Source: Bilabrum cf. latius (taxonomy: Eukaryota; Bigyra: Bicosoecida; Bigyra; Bicosoecida). Taken from it: 64,000 nucleotides of DNA. The stretch lies in assembly GCA_965178125.1 (NCBI GenBank), contig OZ237738.1:1550001-1614000 (forward strand). The letters are read 5' to 3'. Both the position numbers and the translations under genes were made by a program. This document shows, piece by piece, positions 35,001 to 45,951 of the stretch; position 1 is the first letter of the stretch; each line of letters opens with the position of its first letter. The notes below the pieces were generated by a model. That model was not told the DNA's origin and did not search any database. It saw only the letters and a list, made by a program, of their open reading frames with translations.

Positions 35001-35806
35001 GTTGTGTTTCCTTCCGGCCACGCAGGAAGCGACAGGGTGGCATCCTCCGAGACATCGATGGCGGATGCGATGAAGGAAGCCGACGAATGCGCGAGGAAGG
35101 AGGCGAAAATCTCCGTCGTCCCGCTGCTTCGCTTTCGAACTGCCCTGATGATGGCCAGATCGGGGAGTCGCGAAGCAACGTGCGGGTTCAGCTGCTTGAT
35201 TCTCTCGTCGTTCCATTTGGCGATCCGCCCTTCGAATATGTCAGCGACCAAGGGCCCAGAGAGCACCAAGCGGTCCCCGACGTCGACCCCTGGCGCAACA
35301 TTCGGGACCTCTGGAGCACCAGAACTCAATGAATTAGTAGCAGGAAGGTCCAATGTATACACAAGAACAACTGCAGCGGCGAGGGCTGGAGCCGCTTGCA
35401 GATCGCTCTGGGCTTCGTACTCGGTTTCTCGCACCCGATCGCTCCCTGCGAAATCCACGGAGTTTGCCATGATGGCTCTGACCCCCGAGCTGGATCCAAT
35501 GGCATCGTATGATAGTGACTGCGATGGATAGGGGCTTATCTCTCATTTTTTCAAATTTGGCTGAATACCATGAGGGGCTTGTCGCGACACAGCCACTGAA
35601 TTGACCTTGTTTTAGCACCAACTCACCACTTCTATATTATTTAAGGAGTAGTATCTAATTGCATCATTGTACGCCCTATAAGGTAGGCCTGCACCTGCTC
35701 CCAACACCTTAATGGTTTGTTCTGAACTAACAGCGGTGCTGAGCAGAAGGAATGCTCCTTGCAGTACCGCGAGCGCAATACCAACGCTTGGCAAGATATT
35801 TTTCAT
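29087..35806 (-). CDS. Giant membrane protein: two PstS-like domains, Cys-rich region, about 9 TM (copy E)
   Basis: 2203 aa paralogue of the gene at 18754, from exons 35806-35627 and 35518-29087. The 108-bp intron (GTGAGT...GCAG) lies at the same position as in copy D. The signal peptide is followed by VLGAGAGLPYRAYNDAI and YDAIGSSSGVRAI...SVDFAGSD, a clear PstS start. Domain 2 has IAGILSGDVTHWDD. The Cys-rich and membrane parts follow, and the tail is shorter than in copy D. In-frame TAGs (first base on the plus strand): 34019, 32876, 31952, 31931, 31517, 31109, 30626, 30332, 30239, 29648, 29603, 29486 and 29096. The stop is TGA at 29087-29089, three codons after the last TAG. Three of these TAGs face CAG in copy D. 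Confidence 0.75.
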
Positions 35807-36110
35807 GATGAAATCGTTTAGTTACCAGGTAGTCTCCCTCGAACACCCGAGTCAGGAAGAGAAGACACAGTCCACAGATGCTTTAGCGTCTAGGCGTTAA
35901 TTCAAGCCGTGTACAAGTGGTAGCCGATTCTGCGGGATCTGTAAACCCCTACTCTCAAAACATAAATGGATATAGTAAACACCCGCAGTGGCAGGTCCGC
36001 ACGATTGAATTCCAGAAGCGCCAAGGTACTAAAAGTGATCGATCCAGCATTGCGACCACGACCGCACTTCGTGGTCGCAGTATGATTCCGAGCTTTCTTA
36101 GACACAAAAA
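35807..36110. other. Intergenic region with perfect 10-bp hairpin
   Basis: 304 bp between the start of copy E and the end of the PrsW-like gene (both minus). It contains a perfect inverted repeat with arms TGCGACCACG (36051-36060) and CGTGGTCGCA (36070-36079) and a 9-base loop, about 32 bp after the PrsW stop. No gene seen. Confidence 0.6.
36051..36079. repeat. Perfect inverted repeat (10-bp arms, 9-base loop)
   Basis: The arms TGCGACCACG and CGTGGTCGCA pair without mismatch. It sits just downstream of a stop codon. A related hairpin at 26550-26591 sits at a similar place after copy D. It could be a 3'-UTR structure or a palindromic protein-binding site. Confidence 0.7.
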
Positions 36111-37929
36111 TCACTCTGACGTTCTAGGCGCAGCTTCAGCAGCCTCTCCGTCGCTAGAATCCAGCGTAGTGCCCAGTTCCGTACCGTGCTCGGCCTGCCT
36201 GGCGGTGGTGCCAGCCAGATCACCTGCCTTTGGTAGCCTGTCCAAAACGTTTTCAGCAAGTCCCGTGGAAGATGCTCCATCCTGCGATGGAATCTCCTTA
36301 GCCCCCTTTTCTCCCGCCTTGATACTCCCGCCTCCCTGTCCCCCACTCCTGGGCCTCACCGCCAGGATGAGCGCCCTCTGCATACGGTCCCACCTCTGGA
36401 ACTAGCCGTCATATGACGACTCCTCTGCCCATGCGACACCCACCAGCACAACCATGAGTAACAGTCCTATTCCCAGCACCACTAGGCTCTCCGCCCACCC
36501 GGGCTCGCCCTACTCTGAGTCGGCTCGGAGACCGGCGCTGGCTGCCACCACTGGCCCCAGCAGGCTGGCCGCACTGAAGCAGACGTGCATCAGCGCGGCC
36601 CATGCCACCAGGGGCCACGGTGACGGCTCCTTGTACACCGTGTACCTGTGCCACGGGATCCTTGAAGGGGGCCTCGAGGTGGAGCACCCGCAGCACCCTG
36701 CGCTACTGCAGCCATCACCCCTGCCCCTGCCGGTGTTACCGTGCTCCCCATCCCGGCCAGCAGCACCATCGCCCTCCCATGCATCCTCCTGCAGCAGCTC
36801 ATCCTGCTCCCTCGTCCACACCGGCAGTTCCTCCTCCCCAACTTCCCCCCTGTAGCCCCTCCCCGCGCCCTATTGGCCCCCTACCCCACCGCCATCGCCC
36901 CAGCAGCAGCAGCCCGCCCACACGCAGCTGCACGTGACCCACGAGGCCCACCCCGCGCGTCCATTTGCCTCCAAAGCGGCCTCTTTGTAAGCCCTCTGGT
37001 GCCTCCCCAGCACCACCTTCGCCACCCCATCGAACTGCGTCCTGGCGCGGTACACCACCAGCAGAGCGCTCCTGACGCTGTCCGCTCGCAGCCAGGCCAG
37101 GGCCACCACGGCGGAGCAGGCCATGTGCACGGGGACTCCTACCAAAACCCGAGCGGCTGCTGTCCACGCTGCTGCCTTCCAGCCGCTGGCAGCTGCCTAC
37201 ACCGCGCTGAAGAGCAGCGCCTCGCCGAGCCCGAATCCAAGGGCAGCTGCCATGAGGCCGTGAGGGCGAGCCAAAGGCAAATAGAGCAGCTGCTTCCTAC
37301 CAAGACGCTATAAAGCCCTTCTCTTTGCTTCGCTGGGAAGCAAGGAAGAGGACGACGCAGTCGAAGACGGTTGTAAATCTGCTTTTTCGGCCGCCGGGAG
37401 CAACACCCACCTAGCCACAATGGCAGCAAGCAACTTGACGGGTTCCTCAATCACACCTGCGAGCACATATCGCAAATTATTAAGTTGGGGTGTTGGTATG
37501 CTTTTGAATAGGAAGATTCCGGTGGTGCCAGGATTTGAAGCATGCACACAAATCCTCACCAGCAGCCAAGACAGATACTACAAGTACAGCCACCGCAGAA
37601 CCCATACTACCATCCAGCGTGAAAGCATGTGATACACTATCTGCTCCGAATACGCGCTAAACAGCCCACGCAGTGAACCCTTCAGCCAATGTAGCTATCG
37701 GGAAGGCGAATAGCACGCCGAAGCAGAAAGAGGTTAGGCTCAGCTTTACAATCGCAGACAGGTGCGCTTCCGCACTAGGTATATAAGTAGATTGATGTAG
37801 CCAAATAAATGCCGGAATGATGGGCACTAGCGATAAAGCGGCAGCCGCTCCTCGGCTTGGTTCTATGGCAGCAAGCCACACCAGAACTGCCAGAGACGTG
37901 ACAGAAATTGTTGCCAGACACCCATACAT
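36111..37929 (-). CDS. PrsW-family intramembrane metalloprotease-like protein
   Basis: 571 aa membrane protein. Exons are 37929-37560 and 37456-36111 (103-bp intron, GTGAGG...GCAG, phase 1). Joining them creates VLAAGVIEEPVKLL, the EExxK motif of PrsW proteases. GFGLGEALLF and VGVPVHMACSAVVAL follow, matching the second Glu and the His of the family. In-frame TAGs are at 37657, 37308, 37197, 36870, 36510 and 36402, and the stop is TGA at 36111-36113. A long Gly-rich loop separates the protease core from two more C-terminal membrane segments (PWPLVAWAALMHVCF and VVLGIGLLLMVVLVG). In bacteria PrsW starts regulated proteolysis of an anti-sigma factor. The role of the eukaryotic members is not known, and the substrate here cannot be inferred. 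Confidence 0.7.
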
Positions 37930-38168
37930 AATATATTCGCCATTCTAAGATAACAATGGCTACTCTAGATTACGCTATCGGGCTTTCATGACTGAACAGA
38001 TGACCGGTCTTTGTCGGGTTTAGCGCTGGCTATCGGTTTTGTTGCGTCTGTTTTAAACGGATTATCCGATATAATATATTCGCGCAAGATAGACTAGTCT
38101 AGGACGCTCTCCCAATATTGGACACTGAAATCATTGCTTTATACGCAAGGTGAAGCCTGATGATAAAG
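37930..38168. other. Intergenic region
   Basis: 239 bp, AT-rich compared with its surroundings, between the PrsW-like gene start and the end of the next minus-strand gene. It probably holds the PrsW promoter. No gene seen. Confidence 0.4.
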
Positions 38169-41100
38169 TTATTCCCACCGGGCGCCCCGCTTTTTCGCGT
38201 CCTTGATCGCGACTTTCATGGCCTGCTGGATCTTGGACGCAATGAGCGGAACCACTGCGTCCTGGAGGCCGTGTTTGTTGGCGAACACCTTGGCCTCCTG
38301 CCTTGGGTCTGTATCTGCATGCACCCGGAGCGACTCCTAGCCACCGCTCGGGAGTTTGATCTTCACGTTACACACCACTATCCGCTCTCGCGGGGATTGC
38401 GCCTCAGTTGCACCAGCAGCTAGTGCTGCCTCTTGCTGGCCCTCGCTCCCTGCTGCAGCTGTATCGTCCCCATCCTGCCCATCCTTGCCCTCGCTCCCTG
38501 CTGCAGCTGTATCGTCCCTATCCTGCCCATCCTTGTCCTCTGCGGCTGCAGCTACAGCAACACCATCCTATCCATCCTTGCCCTCGCTCCCTGCTGCAGC
38601 TGTATCGTCCCCATCCTGCCCATCCTTGCCCTTTGCGGCTGCAGCTACAGCAACACCATCCTGTCCATCCTTGCCCTCGCTCCCTGCTGCAGCTGCATCG
38701 TCCCCATCCTGCCTATCCTTGCCCTCTGCGGCTGCAGCTACAGCAACACCATCCTGTCCATCCTTGCCCTCGCTCCCTGCTGCAGCTGTATCGTCCCCAT
38801 CCTGCCCATCCTTGCCCTCTGCTGCTGCAGCTATATTGTCCCCATCCTGCCCATCCTTGCCCTCTGCGGCTGCAGCTACAGCAACACCATCCTGTCCATC
38901 CTTGCCCTCGCTCCCTGCTGCAGCTGTATCGTCCCCATCCTGCCCATCCTTGTCCTCTGCGGCTGCAGCTACGGCAACACCATCCTGTCCATCCTTGCCC
39001 TCGCTCCCTGCTGCAGCTGTATCGTCCCCATCCTGCCCATCCTTGTCCTCTGCGGCTGCAGCTACAGCAACACCATCCTGTCCATCCTTGCCCTCGCTCC
39101 CTGCTGCAGCTGCATCGTCCCCATCCTGTCCATCCTTGCCCTCGCTCCCTGCTGCAGCTGCATCGTCCCCATCCTTGCCTTCGACTGCTGAATCGCTCGA
39201 CCTCGTGGAACCACCTCCCAACCGTTCTCCACCAGGCTGTGACACGGGCGAAGACCTCCCCATGCCCTCCTCCACGGGAGACCAAGAGCGGGTAGGGGCC
39301 TCGTCTTCGTCGCCAGGCCCATTTACGCCTTGTCCATCCTTGAATCCAGCGGGCCCCACGTCGCCCTGGGTCCCCTAGCTTTGCAGGCTGGGTATGGACA
39401 TGCGGTGAGGCAGCCCGGCAGCATCCGCGGCGGACTGGGCGAGTGCTCCAGCATTCGTAGCAGGGCTCGCCTCGGGCAGAGAAGAGGCACTCGAGGTACC
39501 CGAGGGTTGTACGCGCCTTGCAACACCCATCGCCGGTCGTGGTCCTGGGGGTGGTGGCCTCGAGGGCGATTTCTGTGGGGACACCGAATGTCCGTTAGTC
39601 AGAGGCGCTACGTGTCCTTCTGCCAAGCTACCATCAATAAGTGGTCGATCCGGCAAGTCTGTGGGTGATCCTGGGGGCTCCTGCGGCCGCACAAGCGGGT
39701 GGTCTGGCCGCTGGAATGCACTGTCCAGTGCTGTACGAGGACTCTGTTCCTTCTTGTGCCGGTCGGTGCTCGCGGGATCCTGCGGACTCTAGGCTGCTCC
39801 TGCCTCTCTGCGTCCCTTGAGCGCGTGCACCAGCTTTTGTCCCTGTGGGCTTGCGAGCAGCTGACGCAGCTTGTCGTGGGGTGTCTGCAAGTCGTCCTGA
39901 TGTAGAGCTGGACGGAAAGTGCTGTCCTCAGGCAATTTGGCTTCCCCTTGTTCTTCTTCCTCATCCCTCTTGCCTTGTCCTCCATTTCCATTCCCAGCAC
40001 CATCTCCCTTCGGGCTATCCTACCATAGGGCCCCCTGCACGAATGCATGCACCTCTGTCTGGCTAACAGGGGGTAGTGGCACTGCTCGCCGCTGCTTGCC
40101 CACTGCGCCGTACGGAGACCCAGCGGCTCCCTACGGCCCACTACCATCCAGTTCAAGCTGCAGCTCCTCTGCAAGCTGCAACAGGTCGTTCTCGGAGGAT
40201 GACCCGGCTCCTGACGCCAACGAGGACGTGCCCAACCGAGATACACCACGATGCTTTGGCTGCTGGTCCAATCGCCTGGGTGCCTTGCGCCGCGGTTTGC
40301 CGCGTGGCTCATGGCCGCTGCCATTGCTGTTCGTTCTGGGCGCTTTCCCATTACCATTCCGATACAACTTACGGGCCGTTGCCTTCGCGTGTGCCTTGCT
40401 GTGGGGCCTCTTCGGCGCAGCTCGACTGGGGCTCGCGGGCGAGCCAGCCGAAGGCGCTTGCCGGCGCGCCGCTGGTGAGCCCCAGGCCGGCCTCTTTTCG
40501 AGCGGACTCGGCTTCTTCTTTCGGGTGAGTCCACGCTATGATGGGCCCTATTTGCGAGCGGTTGAGCTGTCGGCTGCCCTTTTTGTTGATGGAGAGCCCT
40601 TCGCTTTTCCTGCCCCTTTTCCTTTCGACTGCCGCGCACTGGCACCAGCAGGTTGCCCAGAACCCAGGACGGATCGCCACAGGGTGGGCACGCGCTTCAG
40701 CGACCCATCATCAGCTCGGTCTTTGTCTCTGCTCTGTGACCTGCGCGTGTCACGTGGGGCAGATGTGGCCCGGCTCCCTGCCTGATGGCCCGCCACAGTG
40801 CTTGCGAGCATGGCGTCTGCTTCGCGCCGCATCGCTGCTCTGGCTCGCTTCTTCTCGTTCGCCGAATGGGGTGCCCGGTGCCCTGCCAGTTCGCTTCTAG
40901 ATGCAGGCCTGGCTCTTGCTGACGTTGATCGGTGACTATGCCCATGGCTGCGACCTTGCCTGTGCCTTTTACCACTGGCTCGGGCCCTTCGTCCAGACGG
41001 TCGCGACCTGCCAACACCACTGGCAGCCTACGAAGCCGGTTCTGCAGTGGCGTTGCGGGAGGACTTTGAGGCGACAGCCTTATCGGCCTCGCGCTGGCCG

Positions 41101-44100
41101 TCCGTCCCAAGTAGGGCCGAAGCAAAAAACAGATTCCCGTCCCCTTCCATGGCGATGGTCGCGTGGTCGAGGTGTGCGCTACCCAGGGACGCGATCGACG
41201 GCGCAACGTCTTCCGGGCTGCCTCTGCGGCCGGGCTTTTGATCATCTTTTGCATCCTGTCCCGGTGCTGCTTCAAGCCCTGCCTGTCCCGGTGCTGCTGT
41301 TCTCTGATCTCGACTCCCACCAGACGAAGCCAGGTCCTCCAGCCGAGGCCGAGCAGGGGGGCTTCCCATCCTGTCTAGGCCCCACCCCAATCGGGGTGAG
41401 CCCTGGGGAGCCACCGATGACGTGGGTGTCTCGAGTCGCATGGAAGTGGTGCGCAGCCTGGCTCTAGCCTCAGCCATCGTGCGCTCAGCTGCTTCAATCT
41501 CGGCAGATGAAATCGGCTTGCGGGGGCTTTTTGTGTCAGGGCTACTGGGGCTGAGTGGCTCCGTTTGAAGCCTGCCCCTCTGGCTGGAAGGGCTCCCCGT
41601 CGGGCTACCGGTTGCAGCCATGAGGGCCCGCCGGAGAGAGACCTGGGCCTCGTGCAGGCGATACGCCAGCGCTGCGTCCCCGCCTGCAGCCCGCACAAGA
41701 GCGGGGTCCATGTCCGGAAATGCTGAGGCCACGTCAGTCAGCGGAGTCAGCGGGGACCCAGCTGACATGTGGCCGACGCGCAGCGGGGCAGGTGGCTGGG
41801 CGCGGTCTGCCAGAGACTCGTGCGTGTCGTCCTTCTTGGAGCTCTACCTTCCTAGTTCGGAGACATGGTTGTCTTCACCGGATCGGTAAGCTCTCGTTGT
41901 ATCGCGCCGACCTACGGCCTTTCCGGCGTCTGCGTGTACGCCTTCAGCGCCGTCAGTTGCAGGCTACGACGAGCTGCCGTCCTCTGCCGGATCACGATCG
42001 CTGGTATGGCCAGTTGACATGTCGTCTTGTCGAGCGGGGGGTGTCTTCGAGGTGCTTACCTCCTCCTTCTGCTTGCTGTCCCTGTCCTGTCCGCCTCCCC
42101 CTTCGCTCTCCTTCGCACTGTTTGATTCCTTGCGCAGAGCCCCGGCCTCGCGCTCCTCATCGGAGGAATCCACATCGATGTCGAACGATTCCGACTGCTG
42201 CGTGACCCGCTCATGGCCTACTTCTTCACCTAGATCATCGTCTGCAGAAGGCTTGCTCTGCTTCGGCACCGCCTCTTGTGCCCCGCTGGGCCCCAGATCC
42301 ACTCCGCCTCGACGAGCGGTACGTCGAGCGGCCAGAAGGACCTGTGCGGATTCAAGGGTGCTCGCGACGGCATCCAGCGGTGCCGCAGCTGTGCCACCCC
42401 CAGGCCTTTCCCCAGCGGCGACATCTCTCCACTCAACTAGGTGCTGCACCAGCTTAACTCGGCTTGGGGTGTCCAGCGGAGTGTCCTGATCGGACCGGCT
42501 CGCAGGGGCAAGTGCAAGATGGGCCGCCCTGGCAGCAGACACGATTTTATCCCTCTGTCCGTGATCAAGCTGAGACCCAGCGACTGCCCCCAACGCGGGC
42601 TCATCCTCTACTTGGTCCACCCACTTCCTGAGGGCAAGGACCCTCCCAGCCCAGTCATCGGGGAGGGGCGAATTGGGGCGGCGATAAGCCACGTGCTGGA
42701 TGTCCTCTTCTTTAGAAGCCGGCCACGGCCTCTCCTCCAACGATGACTTGTCTGAGTCCCTGCTCTGCACGGACGCCACATCGATGTCCATGTCGCTGTC
42801 GTGGTAACTCGACCTATGCCCGGTACTGCGCTTGTCACCCGCAACACCCTTGTCTTGCTACCTAGCTTGCTTCGTCTCTGTATTCGTTTCTCGGTTCCCG
42901 GACAACCCCTGGATGGGAGACTGCAATTGCTGCAGGGCCCGCAAAGCTTCTTGCATCGAGGAACGCAATCGAGCGCGATCCGGGTCGGGTTCTTCCTGGT
43001 CCCCTTTCAATGCCTGCTCGGACTCAGGAGCAGCTGTGGCAGGACTCGCTGGACTGCGTGCATCTGAGCTCCAGGGCGCAGGTGTTGCTGCAGCAGCTTG
43101 GCCAGCCTCGCCATGGGGCTGGCCACCCGGCAATGCCGCTGTTTGATCTGCGACTCCCTCCAATTCCTGCCTGCGCGCCCGAAGCATCTCCAGCGCTTTC
43201 TCAGCCGCGTCGATGCCCTAGAGCACCTCGGTGGAGGCCTGTCCTGCTGCCTTGGAGTCCAACCCACGCGGCTTGAGGCCAAGCCCATGCACGCCTGTCG
43301 GAGCCTTAGTGCGACCGATGCCGGCCAAAGGCGACATGAAATTGCGAGACGGCATGCGCTTCATGCCGCTTGCGATGCCACCACTAGCGGGCACTTGCTG
43401 CGGGCCCAGTAGTGGAGACCGAGTGGGCGAGAGGGCAGCCGCCACGCGCGCCTACTCGGGTGACTTGCTGGCGATCAGCTGTGCCTTGGCTTGCAGAGCA
43501 GCCAGGGCTGCACTCCCATCGTCCTCGTCGTCATCGCCCCCATCTCCCCCGTCTGAGCCAAGAGAGGCAATGGAGCTGTCCTAGGAGTCAAGCCTGCTCT
43601 TGCGTAACGAGCGGGCCTAGTGCCGACCGTCAGCAGCGGTCCCTCCTCGATGTGAATTCGATTTCGGCCGAGTATCGAGCCGTGCACCCGCTGTCTCCTC
43701 GTCATCTGAGTCTTGCATCAAGCGGTCCAACACGGAAGTGCTGCTGCCTGGCCGTGTTGCCCTTGGGCTGCCCGCCACCGAGATGCCAGCAGCCCCATAC
43801 GAGCGGAGGATGCCTCGCGGAGGGCGCCCTCCAGCTGCTCTGAAGCCCTGGCTCCGGGGGGCCTTCCCCACACTCCACTCGCCTTCCTCGCTGCTGGCAT
43901 CGCCCTGGTCTGCCCCGCCCTCACTGGGCCCCAATCCTGCGAAGGTCACGCTGCTTCGCCCTCTGCCCCTGCGGTTGCCTCTGCCCTCGCTTGTTGTTCC
44001 TTGTGTCCCTTTAGATGAGGGCGACTACCCTCCCACGCCAAGATCGTCCTCTTCTTCTACCTCCCGCAACGATGCATCGTCATCGTCGCTGCTGTCGCCA

Positions 44101-45785
44101 GACCAACCGGCAGACACGGTTCCCCCGCTGCCACCATCCTCGGCATCCCCGCTGGCCTCCCTGCCTGCCTCCTGGAGGGCAGCGCGGAATGCCTCTGGCC
44201 TCCCCACTGGGCCGACCCCGTCCCTCCACGGGTGCTTCTGACCGAGCCAGTGCAGGGGCTTGGCCTCCTCGATGTCTTTGATCGAGGCCCCCGGGGAGAG
44301 CGCCCCCCCGAGGGGAGATCCCGTGCCAGATGGTCCCACCGCGAAGGACTTGGCTCGGCCCAGCACACGTTTGCGAGCGCCCCCGGAGGCCCTATTCTTG
44401 CTTAATGCTTTTCGCTTGCTAGCTTTGGAACTGGATTCTTTGCCTGTTCCTTCATTGGAGCTTCGCCGCTTGCTGCCCTTGCCCTTCGCCTTGACCTTGC
44501 TGGATTTTCTGACATCAGCTCCTCTCTAGCGATTCGGAGGTGGAGGGGGTTTTCGCGAGCTGTCATTCACTCGTGATCCTTTTCCCCTTTTCTTGCTTCC
44601 TCCATGTCCGCTGGGCAGCATCGTCCCTCGTCTGGACTTGCCTCCCTTGCCACCAGCACGACCACTGCTGGACCACTTGCTCCGCCCCGTGACACCGTGA
44701 TCCACCATGGACCCATCGCTATCCTCATTTTTATCGCCACCAGCATCGTTTCCATCGTCACCCCCGTCGCTCTCCGGCCCTGACGCCCCGCTGCCATCCT
44801 CATTCCCATCCTCCTCCACAGCCTGGTCTCTGTCCAAGTCGTCCTCCTCGTCCTGCTACTCGGGCAGACCCAGCGCCCTCCTCCTCTTGGCCTCCCGCAG
44901 CCGCTTGGCGTCCTCCTCCAGGCTGCTTACTGCCTGCTGGGCGGCGGCTTTGACCCGCAGTGCAGTGCCCCTGCGCTTGGACGAGGACCTGAAGGGGCCA
45001 GCCACGCCTCCCAGAGCAGAGGTGCGGCCCAGGCCCAGCTCCCCGATGGGAGCGGCGGTGCTAGGGGGGGTAACTCCAGAGTAGGTGGAGTGGCGCTTGC
45101 TTCCCCGCTGCGCCATGGACCGCTGCAGCTGCTCCTCGCTAAGCTCGCCTTCCTCCCCACTGGCACTGGCACTGGCACTGGCACCCACATGGAACCGCTG
45201 CTCGCCCACCATACCGTGCCGACGGGCGCGGCCGGCGGGGGCTGCGGGTGCCCTGCGCGGCACCCGAGCTCCGCTTGAACCGACAGCACGTCGTAGCCGA
45301 GGTGCAGACTGCGATGCACTGCCGCCAACACGGGCAGACAGGTGAGGAGGGAGCGTCGGTGGCCGTCGACCACCCACCCGAACGCTTGGCGGTCCAGAAC
45401 CAGGCCCCGGGGGCGACGGCGGTTCATCCGGGGCTTCAAGATCGCTAGTTGGCTCACTCAGCTCGTCAGATTCAAGCTCCGGAGAGGATAGCGGCGGTTC
45501 GGAACCGAATTCGTCCGGCTCAGATGCTGGTGCGTCCTCTTCCGGAGGAGGAGGAGGCAGACTACCATCTGAATCGGAATCATCGGAGCTATACTAACTA
45601 GATGCATCCATTGGGTCATTTGGCAATGACTCTGGGATGCTGATGTCGTCTGGAACGCCTTCTCCAGGCTCGCTCCTTAAATGGTCCCCATCTTCGGATG
45701 GAGGCGACGGTGGCATCACATTTGAGTACGTACTAGGTTCCCGCGCATGCGGATCTTCGGGGAGGTCCATCTCCTCACCCTGCAT
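38169..45785 (-). CDS. Very long disordered, repeat-rich protein (2538 aa) with small C-terminal domain
   Basis: One continuous minus-strand frame from ATG 45785 to TAA at 38169-38171, interrupted by 20 TAGs and no other stop. Most of it is low complexity: acidic and Ser-rich N-terminus, Arg/Ser- and Lys-rich middle, short helical stretches (AEIEAAERTMAEARARLR). A tandem repeat of about 16 residues (GKDGQDGDDTAAAGSE alternating with GKDGQDGVAVAAAAE) fills about 38420-39190. The last 70 residues look folded (IVVCNVKIKLPSG, DTDPRQEAKVFANKHGL). They resemble the small tail domain found at the C-terminus of many long protist proteins. Function unknown. It diverges from fumarase with only 166 bp between the start codons. 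The start is uncertain because the frame is open a little further upstream. Confidence 0.6.
38420..39190 (-). repeat. Protein-coding tandem repeat (GKDGQDG units)
   Basis: About 16 units of roughly 48 bp in two alternating types, coding for GKDGQDGDDTAAAGSE-like and GKDGQDGVAVAAAAE-like peptides. One unit (38568-38570) has TAG where its sister units have CAG. Confidence 0.85.
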
Positions 45786-45951
45786 GCCAGCTAATCCGAT
45801 CACCAAACGGCAAGTGTGGAGTGTGGTCGCTCGTCGACTCGCTTCTGTTCGCACCGAACCCCCAAATGGCGCCGCGCGTGATCAGCGGAACCAATGCGCT
45901 GGTGCGCCAAGGTCCTGCGCATCCTAGCTAGACGTAGCATAGTATCATAGC
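45786..45951. promoter_or_regulatory. Bidirectional promoter region (166 bp)
   Basis: Separates the ATG of the disordered-protein gene (45785, minus) from the ATG of fumarase (45952, plus). Both promoters must share this space. An AT-richer stretch lies next to the fumarase start, but no consensus element is clear. Confidence 0.45.

Noticed and set aside
38356-39378. Plus-strand Pro/Ser/Cys-rich frames opposite the GKDGQDG repeat
   Set aside because: They are shadows of the repeat read backwards. The minus frame continues for 7.6 kb and ends in a conserved-looking domain, while the plus frames do not extend.
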